This document shows, one piece after another, positions 48,135 to 58,817 of a DNA stretch of 64,000 nucleotides (position 1 is the first letter of the stretch; each line of letters opens with the position of its first letter). The position numbers were made by a program, and so were the translations under genes. Below the pieces are notes generated by a model that was not told where the DNA came from, did not search any database, and saw nothing but the letters and a program-made list of their open reading frames with translations. Location: NCBI GenBank assembly GCA_030549205.1, contig JAUKTV010000013.1, positions 744,001-808,000 on the forward strand, given 5' to 3'. The stretch is from Apiosordaria backusii (lineage: Eukaryota; Ascomycota; Sordariomycetes; Sordariales; Lasiosphaeriaceae).

Positions 48135-49916
48135 ATGGCGGTGTTTTGGTGTCTTGTTACGGCCGCGGCGCTTTTTGCGCCGGTTGTGAATGGATACAAG
48201 GGATTCCGGACGTCCTTGACTTTGAGGGACTTTAAGGAGCAGGTAAGGTTTATTCTCTAGTCCATCTTTTATGATCAGAAGGCTGACAGCAGCCCAGATG
48301 GAGGAACGAGAAATGAAGGAGGCACGGATCTTGTCTAGAGATGACGACCTGGAAAAGCTCTACCCAGCCCACACAATCCAGATGCCCATTGATCACTTCC
48401 ACAATGACTCCCTCTACGAGCCACACAGCAACGCCACCTTCCCCCTCCGCTACTGGTTCGACGTTAGCCACTACAAACCAGGCGGTCCAGTCATCGTCCT
48501 GCAAGGAGGCGAAACTGATGGAGCTGACCGGCTACCATTCCTGCAAAAGGGCATCGTAGCCCAGCTTTCCCAAGCAACCAATGGCCTAGGCGTCATCTTC
48601 GAGCACCGCTACTACGGGGAATCTCACCCAACCCCTGACTTTAGCACGGAAAACCTTCGGTTCTTAACCACGGACCAAGCCCTAGCCGACCAGGCTTACT
48701 TTGCTCAGAATGTTGTTTTCCCAGGGCTTGAGCATTTGAACCTGACTTCGCATAATGTACCGTATATCGCCTACGGCGGCTCATATGCTGGGTCGGTGGT
48801 GGCCTTCCTCCGGAAGCTGTACCCGGATGTCTACTGGGGCGCCATAGCCTCCTCGGGCGTCCCTGAGGCAATCTACGACTACTGGGAGTACTACGAAGCC
48901 GCCCGGATCTATGCCCCCAAGGAATGCATTGAAGCTACACAGAAGCTTACTCATGCTGTCGATAACGTTCTCATGAATTACACTGATACGGAATACCCAA
49001 AGCGGATTAAGAACATCTTTGGTCTTGGCAACGTGACCAGGAATGACGACTTTGCCAACGCCATTTCACAAGGCATAGCTGGACTTCAGGGACTAAACTG
49101 GGACCCTGCAGTGAACAGTACCGAGTTTGGGTATTACTGCGCTAATATCAGCTCGACGGAGGCTCTCTACCCGGAGATTGCTTCTCGAGAGGCTGAGGCG
49201 CGGGAGTTACTGGCTGTTGGGGGTTATGAGGGAGATGACGCAGTCAACCTGGTGAATCAACTGCTGAATTACATTGGGTATGTGGATGCCACAGCCGTCA
49301 AACGGTGCAAGGCCAGGGGACGCAGTCAGGACGACTGCTTCACCAACTACAATTCGACGTTTTATCGGCAGGATGATATCAGGCAGGAGTGGAGGCTGTG
49401 GGCGTATCAGTATTGTTTTGAGTAGGTCCCCTGTTTATCCAATTGTTGCAAGGACAATGGCTGACATTTCGTATCAGATGGGGCTACCTCCAAACCGGCT
49501 CTGGGGTCCCCGCGGACCAACTCCCCCTGATATCACGGCTGATCAACATTGAGTTCTCGTCTACTGTCTGTCGGGAGGCGTTCAACATTACCACGCCCTC
49601 CCAGGTGGAAAGGATCAACAAGCATGGCGGTGTCAATATCAGCTATCCTCGCCTGGCTCATGTAGATGGAGAATGGGACCCCTGGCGTGCTGCATCGCCT
49701 CATAGGATAGGGCTGCCATCGCGAGAGAGTACCGTTTCTGAGCCGTTCATCCTCATTGAAGGGGGAGTACATCATTGGGATGAGAATGGGTTGTTTCCTA
49801 ATGAGACGAGGCCTGGGTTGCCTCCTAGACCGGTGGCCGAGGCACAGAGGGCAGAGGCGGAGTTTGTGAAGGTTTGGGTGAAGGAATGGAGGGTAGCGAG
49901 GGGTACTGATACCTGA
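48135..49916 (+). CDS. Secreted S28-family serine carboxypeptidase
   Basis: Exons 48135-48242, 48298-49421 and 49478-49916 encode 556 residues. The signal peptide (LVTAAALFAPVVNG) is followed by the family start TIQMPIDHFHNDS. The nucleophile Ser198 lies in YGGSYAGSVVAF, Asp478 in HVDGEWDPWR, and the catalytic His is one of the pair 509/510 in GGVHHWDENG. S28 peptidases (prolyl carboxypeptidase and DPP-II-like) cleave at proline and in fungi work outside the cell or in acidic vacuoles. Several NxT/S sites (for example NITTPS, NYTDTE) fit a glycosylated secreted enzyme. Both introns have good GTAAGG and GTAGGT donors, and the frame is intact throughout. Confidence 0.92.
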
Positions 49917-50098
49917 TGGTTAGAGGGGTGAGTATTTGCTAACTTTGTTGCAGGTGAAATGATAGAGGATGATGATATGCGGGATTTGTAAACAGTCACG
50001 AAGCAGGGGGTAGATCTGAGTGCATGCTCAAAGATGAGATGGCATATACAATTATTTTCCGCTTATCCTAAAAAACAAAATAACAAAAAGGGGTATCA

Positions 50099-52079
50099 TC
50101 ACCATTCTAACCGATCATCACAAACAAGACGAACATCAAATCTCTCCTCTCCCTTCCACACCTTTGATCCAGAATTCCTTTGCGCAACTGCCTCACGCAG
50201 CTCGGTGATCATGCTCGGCGGACCACTGCCAAACACCTGTGTCGGGCCTTGAACGACATTTGCGACAAACTCATTCACTGCCACATTGACATCAGGCCGC
50301 TGGTTCTGGCTCTGGTCACTCCCCGCAGAGGCCGATTGCACCGATTTGGAATCGACATCACCTTCAGTCTTCTCATCCCCCGCCTTCGTTCCGACCTCAG
50401 TCACACCCGCATTCTCCTCAGCAGTGACAAAAATCCTAACCTGCAACCCATGCGGCGCACCCAACCTCCTCAACTCCTCCAACTCAGCCCCAACCCACTC
50501 CAAATCCTGCCTCCTCTTCACCGCCCAAACCAACTCCATTTTCCTGTTGGTGTTCATCCTCTCCCTCGCCAACCTCAACAAAACCGGGAGCACATACGTG
50601 ATCCCCGTCCCGCCCGCTACACAAAGCACATTCACATCCCTTGTCAACCCCTCAGCAATATCCTCCCCGTACGGACCCTGAAGCACAACATTTGTCGTCG
50701 TCTTCCCCCCCTCTTTCGCTTCTTTGAGGTTCTCCTCGAGAACCTTTGCAATCTTTTTGGTTTCACCCCCTTTAGCTCGGAAGATATACGAGTGCCTCAC
50801 CCCCCCGAATTGATCCGCTTGGGGGAGGGAAAGCGGCGTAAAAGGGTGACTTTGCCAGATGCTCCCTTCTGTAAAACACAAAAAGAAGTGCTGCCCGATC
50901 TTCCAGGGTGATTGGGCATGGTCAAAGTCCAATCTAACCACGTCACCAAACCGGTCGTCTTTCCAGAGCTTCGCCTCAGCAGTGGCGCTGCTAAACCCCC
51001 ACCGACCTTCCTTGCGTTGATATCCCGAGTGTAACATCCCCATCCTCACCAGTCTTGCCCCCCGGTCCACAACCCACAAAACAATCCCCGGCACGAGGAA
51101 ACACTGCAGCTCCTCCCAGTGCCCAATCAACGCCCCAATGTATACCATCGCCATGACATAATGCGCCTTGCGAAAAAACTCATACCCGGTGACGTTTTTA
51201 ATCACCCACTGAAACGAGCAAATCCAGATTAGGATCAGAAGCCCCAAAGCGACGAACCCCCAGATGGCGTATTCTTGCGCTACCCACTTGTTCCAGACAT
51301 CAGGTTGGGGCTGGTAAAGCCAGCCTTCGACGAGGACCCATCCCAACGTGTGGAGGATGGACTGGGCGAGGATGATGTACCCGGTCCATTTGTGGAGGAA
51401 CATGAAGGATGTGTAAGGGACGCCGGTGATACTGGAGAGGATGGATTCCCGCGCTGCGAAGAGGACGGATAAAGGGGTGAGGGCGTAGGCTAGGACCCCG
51501 ACGCGGTCGGCCCAGGGGCCGAGGGAGGTGCGTGTGTTGACTATGTGGGCGGGTTGGCCTTTGATGGGGGTTACCCATTTACCGTAGACGATTCCGACGA
51601 AGGACCAGATGGTTAGGTAGGAGGTTAGGACGGCGAGGATGAGGAGTTGGAGGCGGGTGGTGTGTCCGAAGATGGATTTGAGGGGGCGGTGGGGAGGAGG
51701 TGGTGGCGGGTGGAGGAGGTGATGGCGCGGAAGGAGCGGGAGAGGAAATTTGGTTGGGGGGTCGTTGGGGGGAGGCTCCGTTGGGGGAGGAGAGCTGGGC
51801 GAGGAGATCGTCGACTGGTTGTCTAGCTGGGAAGACGCGGCGGCCGATGCCCCAGAGTAGAAGGATGCCGAGGACGGTGGCCCAGAAGATGCCGGTGTAG
51901 AGCATGCCGAGATCGTGAGATTCGTAGACTACGTCGAGGTAGGCGCATGAGCCTGGGTCGTTGGTGCAGGGGACTACACGGTAGGCGTAGCCCCAGTGTG
52001 GTTCGAGCTCTGAGGCCTCGGAGAAGTTTTGGATGTGTTGGCGCCGAAGGATGGAGTTTGGGGTGGTAAGGGACTCCAT
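50099..52079 (-). CDS. Ferric/cupric reductase (FRE family)
   Basis: A minus-strand gene of about 660 residues. An extracellular N-terminus and first membrane helix (LYTGIFWATVLGILLLWGIG) precede the ferric-reductase core: TRLQLLILAVLTSYLTIW, TSLGPWADRVGVLAYALTPL, FLHKWTGYIILAQSILHTLG and RKAHYVMAMVYIGALIGHW, with spaced His pairs for two haems. FAD binding is shown by HPFTPLSLP. NADPH binding is shown by GPYGEDIAEG, AGGTGITYVLPVL and the C-terminal GSGPPSM. The enzyme carries electrons from NADPH across the plasma membrane to Fe(III) or Cu(II). Two breaks, at C runs near 51,755-51,780 and 51,680-51,690, each need one extra C. It is divergent from the Ctr transporter gene, 1.3 kb away. Confidence 0.85.
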
Positions 52080-52987
52080 GGTGTTTGATGGTGAGCCCAG
52101 TGGCTCTCTCTCTTCTCTCACTGTCGAGGTGAGTTATGCTCGTGTGGAGCAACTCTTGAAAGAGAGGCTAGAATCAGCACTTGAGTGTCGGAGAAGGTGA
52201 TGGCAAAAATTCCAGAATGGAGAATGTCTCAGGACCATGTGGTACCAAACCGGGGCGCGTCTGTCCTTATAGTGTACCACCCCGTCGCCACCAACCCCCG
52301 GGGCGGTATGGTAATATTTCTAGGCTCCATGTCTGGTCGGGACCTGGGCTCAGTACTGTCTGTGAGATGTGGATCCGCGGCTCTGTTGCTGTCCTCTTCC
52401 CGTCGGGTAGTATCGCCAAGTGATGTGTGTGGAGTTTGCGAGCAAGATTCCAAGACTCTTCCCAAATCCCAAGAGATGCATGCGCTGAATCCGCGGGGTG
52501 CAGGTATTGCAGGTATTGCTTCAGGGGGCTTGTTTTTGGAAGCGAGCATCTGAAGACGACCAATTGGGTTGCCCGGATTCCATTATCACCGCTCTCAAGC
52601 ACCTTGATGGCTATCGCATGTGGTTTTTATTTCCCGCCTCTTCCTGCTGATGTTTCCGGGCTTCGTCCTGTCCCATGAAAAGGTGAGCATCTTTGAGCAC
52701 GTTTTCTAGTGGGTACCGCTGGGGGACTCCCGGATCTGCCATGCCGTAGCGGCCAATTGCCCAATCGCCCAATCGCCGACCCGGTACAGGTCCCTTGTGA
52801 ACCTGTAATCCCTGTGCCGTGGGGCGCGCTGTGCTTGCTTGGCAGCGAGCTCTTGAGCGCATTTGGAAGCTGTGATTCTTGATATTCTGGCGCATATCTG
52901 CTCAAAATGCCCAGCATCGCACCACTTTCATAGGGACTTCGGGCGAAGTGTCTCGTAAAGCAAATCAGCGAGAGCGGTGTCGGCATC

Positions 52988-52997
52988 TTTGTGCTGG
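52988..52997 (+). promoter_or_regulatory. Possible copper-response element
   Basis: TTTGTGCTGG fits the degenerate consensus described for yeast copper-sensing factors of the Cuf1 type (T-rich half plus GCTG). A match this short can occur by chance; the location between two copper-linked genes is the only support. Confidence 0.25.
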
Positions 52998-53130
52998 GTT
53001 TGTGACGTTGAAAAGCGTTGTGTTGTCTCTCGGTTGCGCAACATTGAAAGGTCCAGTGATACCAACCACCAACGCGGGATGAGGGGCAGTTGCACAAGAC
53101 AGCAACAACTCAGCTCAACCCAAGCTATTC

Positions 53131-53136
53131 TATAAA
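53131..53136 (+). promoter_or_regulatory. TATA box of the Ctr gene
   Basis: TATAAA in TATTCTATAAACACC, 262 bp before the start codon and followed by a CT-rich tract. Confidence 0.45.
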
Positions 53137-53392
53137 CACCTCTTCTTTTTCACCTCTTGGAACTCCCGCCGCGCCTTTTTCCAACGAGCTCACCCACGAG
53201 GCGTGGACGGTTTCAAGTCAACTACCAACGTCCTCGACAAGCTCGCCGCTGCTTAATACGCCACCGCCCCCCACTGCGCGCATCACACCTCGAAGAGCCT
53301 CCCCTCATCCTGATTGTATTCCCTCGTTCGAATCCCGACGCATACGACGATAATACCTATTCCCCAATTCAACCCCCCGCAAACCCTCCAAA

Positions 53393-54094
53393 ATGTCACA
53401 CTCCGGCCACGGCGGCGGCGGCGAGGGTCCCGCGTGCAAGATTTCCGTACGTTTTGCGCCAGCAAACCCATTTCCTTGTCCCCCCCGCCCTAGAAACCGT
53501 TGCGCCCCCGTTAAACTCCAAAATACTAACCCATTCCCCCACTAACAGATGCTCTGGAACTGGTACACAATCGACGCCTGCTTCCTCTCCTCCTCCTGGC
53601 ACATCACCACCCCCGGCGCCTTCGCCGCCACCTGCATCGGCGTCGTCCTCATGGTCATCCTCCTCGAAGCCCTCCGCCGAATCGGCAAAGAATACGACGA
53701 GCACATCCAGCGGGATTTTGCTGCGAGGGTGGCACTGATCGCTAACGGCGGTCTTGCCCCTTCCTCTTCCCCCGCCCAACAATGCCCCGCTGCCTCCTCG
53801 TCATCAACAGAAGCCGTCGCACCTACAACAGTCACTTTCCGTGCCTCACCCTTGCAGCAGTTTATCAGGGCGCTGATCCACACGGCGACGTTTGGGCTGG
53901 CGTATATTGTCATGTTGCTGGCGATGTACTACAATGGGTATGTGATTATCAGCATTTTGATCGGGGCGTTGTTGGGGAAGTTTTTGTGTGATTGGATGAC
54001 CAAGACGGTGGTGATTGGGGCGGATGGGACGACGGCGGTAAAGAATGGGGCGGTGGGAGGGGGGATTGAGGAGCCGACTGTTTGCTGTGGGTAG
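53393..54094 (+). CDS. Ctr-family copper transporter
   Basis: Exons 53393-53446 and 53549-54094 encode 199 residues. The short Gly/His N-terminus (MSHSGHGGGG) leads into the family signature CKISMLWNWYTIDACFLSSS. Helix 1 is CIGVVLMVILLEALRRI. After a Ser/Ala-rich cytosolic loop, helix 2 carries the MxxxM pore motif (MLLAMYYNG) and helix 3 the GxxxG packing motif (IGALLGKFLCDW). The C-terminus ends in Cys-Cys-Gly, a common Cu(I) hand-off site. Ctr proteins work as trimers that import Cu(I) at the plasma membrane or release it from the vacuole. The divergent reductase next door could supply Cu(I). The start lies in CCAAAATGTC. Confidence 0.93.
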
Positions 54095-54377
54095 ATTTTT
54101 TCCAGGTTATTTTGGTGATAGCTAGGTAAGGATATGGTTGTTGGAAAGCGAGCGGGATGATGGGATGGGACGGGCCGTTCCTTGGGACAAAGGTAATTGT
54201 TATATTGCGTGCACAGCCGGCAAAGGAGTTTATTTTGGGACAGATTGGGAAATATAAAGTTATTGATACCCCTTATTTCTGGTTACTTGGTCTTGTCCTT
54301 TAGGTCAGCCCTTGACGGATGTGAGCTGTATGGAGGCAGAGGTACGGGTGGGTGCATGACAGCCCGGTTGAGTGCAT

Positions 54378-56018
54378 TTATTTGCCCAACTTCTCCATCA
54401 CACCCGCCGCCTCCGCTGCCTTGGCGATCTCATCCGCAAAAGAGATACTCGTCTGGTATTTTCTCGCCTGCTTCTCATCCTTGTGCTCCTTGTTCCAATC
54501 TAGTATCTCCTGCGCCATACCTTCCAGTGTGGTCAAAAAGCCAGTATACCCCAAACCGCCCTCGTCCACAGCCCGGCTGGCGTTCTCGTTCGTGGCTACC
54601 ATGTGCGTGGTAACACTGAACAAACCTGGCTTCATGTGTTTGAGGTCTCCCTTCAGCTCTGGGAGGATATTTCTCAAAAGGGGGTATTTGACTGGAAGCA
54701 GGGAGTACCATTCGACGATATAAGAAAGAAACCACATCGTGATCGGTGGCAGGCGGATAAGCCGAAAAGGGGTGATAGACAGCGTCTCGATGGCGTAGTA
54801 CATATCGAGGTAACTGATGGGGGGGTTGGGGTCGGTGATGATGAAAGGACGCCCGGCTTGTGGTGCGTTGGGGTTGGAAGCTAATATCGCCTCGAAATAT
54901 AGATGGACAATCGCGACATTAATACCGTGGACGAAGGGTTGGATTATGTGGGCGCACCAACTGTAACAGATGAGCATCAGATCAGGTACACCACCTACGA
55001 AGGAAGGTAGGGGCTTACGTGGGACAGTCACCCATGGCAAGAGCACCTCCAAGAGTATTATCACCCGGCTGCCCGTAGACACCATTCGCAGGCCGGATGC
55101 TCCCTGTTCGAAGCTCTGGACTGTTCGCTCCGCAAACAATCCTCTCCGCCGCCGCTTTGGAGACGGCATAATTGGCAAAATGCTCCTCGTGTTTCCGCGG
55201 TGGTTCAAAAAAGTCCTTCTCGTCCATGACTTGAAGGTAGTTCTTCATCTCTGGCATGCTCTCCTTCGTTGACGTAAGTAACTTCCATGGCGAGATCCAA
55301 AGTTCGATAGGACGAATGCTGACACCACCCGAGGACGTCGAGACAAGAACATCGGCGCCTGCTTTTCGGGCTGCGTTGAGCACATTCTGTGTCCCCCGAA
55401 CATTGACGCTCTCGCACAAGCCGTAGACGAGCTTGGACCTGTCAGAGGGCACGATGACCGCTGCAGTGTGGAAGACTGTGAGGGGTCGATTGGCAACGGA
55501 GGAAGGCCAGGGTTTCTCAAAGGCTTTGTCGGTGGATTCGGCGGATGAGATGTCGGTTTTGACAAAGTCAACGGTTGATGCTGGCCCATTTAGCATGTCG
55601 GTCCGGTTGAGAGGACGAAACTCTACGATGCGGATGCTTTCTGGTGGTTGACCGCGTTCGAGTAGCTGCAAGACGATATAGCCACCCACCAAACCTGTGA
55701 GACTGTTAGTACCAAGATCGTAAACCGGGAATAAAGTGAGAGACACGCACCAGATCCCCCAGTGATGATGTATCGCCTATCCAACTTGGGCGGAATACGG
55801 TCGGCATAGTCCTTTAGGGTGATCGGGTTCTTCTCTAGGCGCTGGTATGTTTGGCGCAATTCTTCCTTGGTCCATCTTTTGGGTGACACCTTTTGAATTG
55901 CTTCTGGTGTACTCTGAAGAATAATATTAAGGCGCACCAAATACGTGTACGTGAGCAGCAAGAGCAAGGCGGCGCCCAGGCCAGCCAGGACTGATAGGTT
56001 TGTGATGAGAGTCGCCAT
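54378..56018 (-). CDS. 3-beta-HSD/isomerase-type SDR dehydrogenase
   Basis: Three minus-strand exons (56018-55751, 55694-55019 and 54960-54378) encode 508 residues. An N-terminal membrane helix (VLAGLGAALLLLLTYTYLV) is followed by the NAD(P)-binding motif ITGGSGLVGGYIVLQLLERG, split by the first intron. SVNVRGTQNVLNAARKAGAD, STSSGGVSIRP, the catalytic YAVSKAAAE and a SIRPANGVYGQPGDN segment are as in 3-beta-hydroxysteroid dehydrogenases and ERG26-type sterol dehydrogenases. The protein is probably membrane-bound, and a sterol-like substrate is possible. It is longer than ERG26, so I do not give that name. Both introns (56 and 58 bp) have branch sites close to the acceptor and preserve the frame. 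Confidence 0.85.
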
Positions 56019-56711
56019 TTTTGCCGTGGGGCGCTCTTTGTCTTTTAGGTACTGGCAAAGGGTTTAGAGATGATGTTTCCGTAGGAATGAGTTGAGGAGA
56101 AGTTCCGCAGTTTCATTGCGAGAGTGAGATTGACGATGGGCTGAGATGAGGGGCTGCTCCTGCCGCAAGCTGCTCATGCACTGAAACACTCCCCGTGGTA
56201 TTGGAGAGCCGCGCATTATTTCCGGAATATTCACTGGCTACCGATATGGATGCTGACTATACAAGAATGGTGGCCATCCAATTCGGGTGGACATTTCTGT
56301 GCCATCACCATCGTTGAACTGGCGAATATGTAATGAAGCAGACATATTGGAGCTCTATGGGGAGGCGAGTCTACTTGAAGGCACTTCATGTACAATAAGA
56401 TATGTTTTATACTCTAAAAACTTCTCGGTTAACTCCAAAAATCGGTGTAACTCAAGAATTGATGCAGATGATGTTGAAGTTGAACGTTGCCGTACTGTTG
56501 GAGGTTCGGACCCACGCACGGGCCTCCCCGGCATCCACTGTCCCTTGGACCACAAGGGGAACTTCACCTCGACACCAAGTTCCGATGCATCATCTGACTT
56601 GCTTTCTATTCTCTTAAATATTAGTCCGTCAGGTTATATCAGAAGCATCTCATTGGCTTCATGTTGTCTATCTTATCGCGACAGTAAAGTGATAAGATAA
56701 GGCAACTCCAT

Positions 56712-57033
56712 CACGCTCTGGACAAAAAAACCGAGACTGTAAGTGTCGAGCAGGCATCAAAACACAGTTAACAGACCATACAAGATAATCGTTAAGCCTT
56801 AAATAATAGTCGGTAGAGCTTTAAAAATCATCGTTAGGCCTTAAATAATAGTTAATAGGCCTCGAAAGATAGTCGGTAGGCCTCGAAAGATAGTCGGCAG
56901 GCCTCAAAAGATAGTCGGTAGACCTTTAAAGATAGTCGGTAGGCCTTTAAAGATAATCGATAGGCCTTAATGGTACAATAGGCATTTGCATATAATCGGG
57001 GCGTCTGGTGCCAGTTTTTTTGTCCAGGGCGTG
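56712..57033. mobile_element. MITE, CACGC-TGGACAAAA family, copy 1
   Basis: Terminal inverted repeats of about 20 bp: the left starts CACGCTCTGGACAAAAAAAC, and the right, read inwards, CACGCCCTGGACAAAAAAAC. The 322 bp element has no coding capacity, and its interior is mostly a minisatellite. A clear target-site duplication could not be fixed. Confidence 0.75.
56797..56990. repeat. Minisatellite of ~21-bp units
   Basis: About nine diverged tandem units built around AAAGATAGTCGGTAGGCC, with steps of roughly 21 bp. Related units occur in the copy at 62,130-62,210. This is direct repetition without spacers, so it is not a CRISPR array. Confidence 0.8.
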
Positions 57034-57860
57034 CCCATAAAGCATCACAGCACCCACTCTTGTCACCAGTCCAAAGATACCTACAAGAAATTTACCAAAA
57101 GTTGACAACCCCATTTTTATCAGATGCTTATTTTCATAATTACTAGGTGACAAAGCTCAGTGCCGTCATTTCTCACCTCGCTGCCACGCTCTTACATGGA
57201 ATATCGTATTCTGGGCTTGAATCGCGTGTCGGCTCATGCACAACTTTTATTGTTCCTTTCTGGAATACCTTGATCATTTTCTAATGTATATATTTCATCT
57301 TTTTCATAACATTACACTTATAGTCGCCCATTTCAGGGGTTTGAGGGTTCTTCGAAGTTGCTACAGCAACTCTATGACAGCATTGCATCACTTCTCGGTC
57401 ATTGTCAACAATTACGTCACCTTTGTGAAAGATGAAAACTTTTTGGATTCCCGTCATTATTATCAACAGTTTAGATACCTGGTATCCTTATCCCGACACT
57501 GAACCAGCCGATCTCTTGTTGTCATATTCTGGGGGATACCAGAAACCACAACGATGTGTCATAAATCTGAGTGCGTAGATTGCCGTATGTCATACCTCCC
57601 CAATCCTCTTTAATATCCTTGAGACCCCTTAACTATCGCTTTCCATCCTCCCTGATACTATATTTCCCCTTCTCCACATTCCCACATCACCACTTTCACC
57701 TTCTCCACTTCCCACTCTGCCACATTCTCTTTCAGTATTCACCATTTTCATCATCACCACACCCTGCTTCTTTTTCCGTCTCTCTACGTACCCAAGTACT
57801 AGCTAACAACCACCAGATAAAACAACCTGGACAGGCTGCGGCCACCACATCCCCGCGATA

Positions 57861-58111
57861 ATGGACAACATCCCCCGCGAGGAGTGGTGCACCTGCACCC
57901 CAAGGGTCAAAGTCAGCTGCCAGCATCAGCACAGGTTGCCTGGGGGTGCCGTGACGGAGGAGTTTGATGAGTACCCACCCCGGGGTCCGTTTTCATCTGC
58001 TTGTGAGTTATTATAGGGGGTACATGCCTACTCTCTCTTTGTGAATGTTATCTAGGTATTTCGAAGATAAAAGCCGTTGCTAACTCGGGAGTAGACATCC
58101 AACCGTCGTAA
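57861..58111 (+). CDS. Possible small Cys-containing protein
   Basis: A long CT-rich leader ends in a good start context. Exon 1 (57861-58002) encodes MDNIPREEWCTCTPRVKVSC and an acidic/Pro-rich part. A GTGAGT donor and CTAG acceptor (53 bp intron) join it to 58056-58111, giving 65 residues ending in GVDIQPS. Unspliced, the frame stops after 51 codons. No family is recognised and no signal peptide is seen. The leader and splice signals are the main reason to list it. Confidence 0.35.
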
Positions 58112-58817
58112 TTGGGAATTACATCGATTGTGAATGAGATTACAGTTGGGAGGGGGGGGAATTGGAAGTGTACCTTATTTCCTTTCGGTTGCAGAATTGC
58201 CAAAGTTTTTGTATACCTACCTTTAGGTAGGTAGTGTTGGAAGATTATGAAAGAGAGGATCAACTTTGCTTCTGATTATCAATTGCTTGCATAGCTGTCT
58301 CGACCCTTCTGACATTAAGGTATTATCAAATGAGATTCCACACCTGGGCTCAGCCCTATAAGGCTGTGGAGGTGTCCCATGCATCCACGCTCTGGGCAAA
58401 AAGACTGGCCTAACAACTCTCTTACACGGCCTGGTAAGTGTGTTTTGAGACCTGCTCAAAACGTGGAGTACCAGCTTTTTTGTCCACAGCGTGCCATCTC
58501 ATCATTATTCAATGATCGAAACCAGTGTCTGGCTTTGAAGAAGGTGATGACCTGGCAGGCGTTCAACGCCCTTTCATTGGACCATGTCCAGGAGGAACGA
58601 CCCACTGAACAAGGTCTTGATTCATTCCCTTTTAGGATAATAAATGGCCAAGACATATCGCGGGACGCCTTCCGCAAGACCCACTCACAAGGCAGACCCT
58701 TGCATAGGGAATCAAGTGTGAAGGCCAACTCCCGAGCGAGAAATCATCTCGTGTTTCCTCCCTCGAAGATGCACCCACCCGCTCAGTTCAGTTGGTTACA
58801 CGGAAAATCTAAACGAT
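58112..58817. other. Intergenic with a second MITE copy
   Basis: Contains MITE copy 2 and, from about 58,590 to 58,700, sequence resembling 63,360-63,470. Otherwise this is the presumptive promoter and leader of the Zn2Cys6 gene. Confidence 0.45.
58386..58493. mobile_element. MITE, CACGC family, copy 2 (108 bp)
   Basis: The left end CACGCTCTGGGCAAAAAGAC and the right end, read inwards, CACGCTGTGGACAAAAAAGC match the terminal repeats of the copy at 56,712. The interior is different and short, and the minisatellite is absent. Confidence 0.7.

Larger units (their letters stand above)
52080..53392. other. Shared intergenic region of reductase and Ctr genes
   Basis: No open frame of substance. 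As the only DNA between two divergent metal-uptake genes it probably holds both promoters. A copper-signalling-type site and a TATA box are listed separately. The last 120 bases are a C-rich leader. Confidence 0.5.
56019..57860. other. Intergenic with a MITE
   Basis: Apart from the MITE and its internal minisatellite (listed separately) I see no gene. The last 250 bases (57,600-57,860) are strongly CT-rich, ending in a CCGCGATAATGG start context for a small open frame. Confidence 0.5.

Noticed and set aside
51660..51800. Intron to explain the reductase frame changes
   Set aside because: On the coding strand the stretch has no usable GT donor with an AG acceptor in a workable position; C-run length errors fit better.
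56797..56990. Regular ~21 bp repeats considered as a CRISPR array
   Set aside because: Units are directly tandem and diverged, with no unique spacers, inside a MITE of a eukaryotic genome; a minisatellite explains them.
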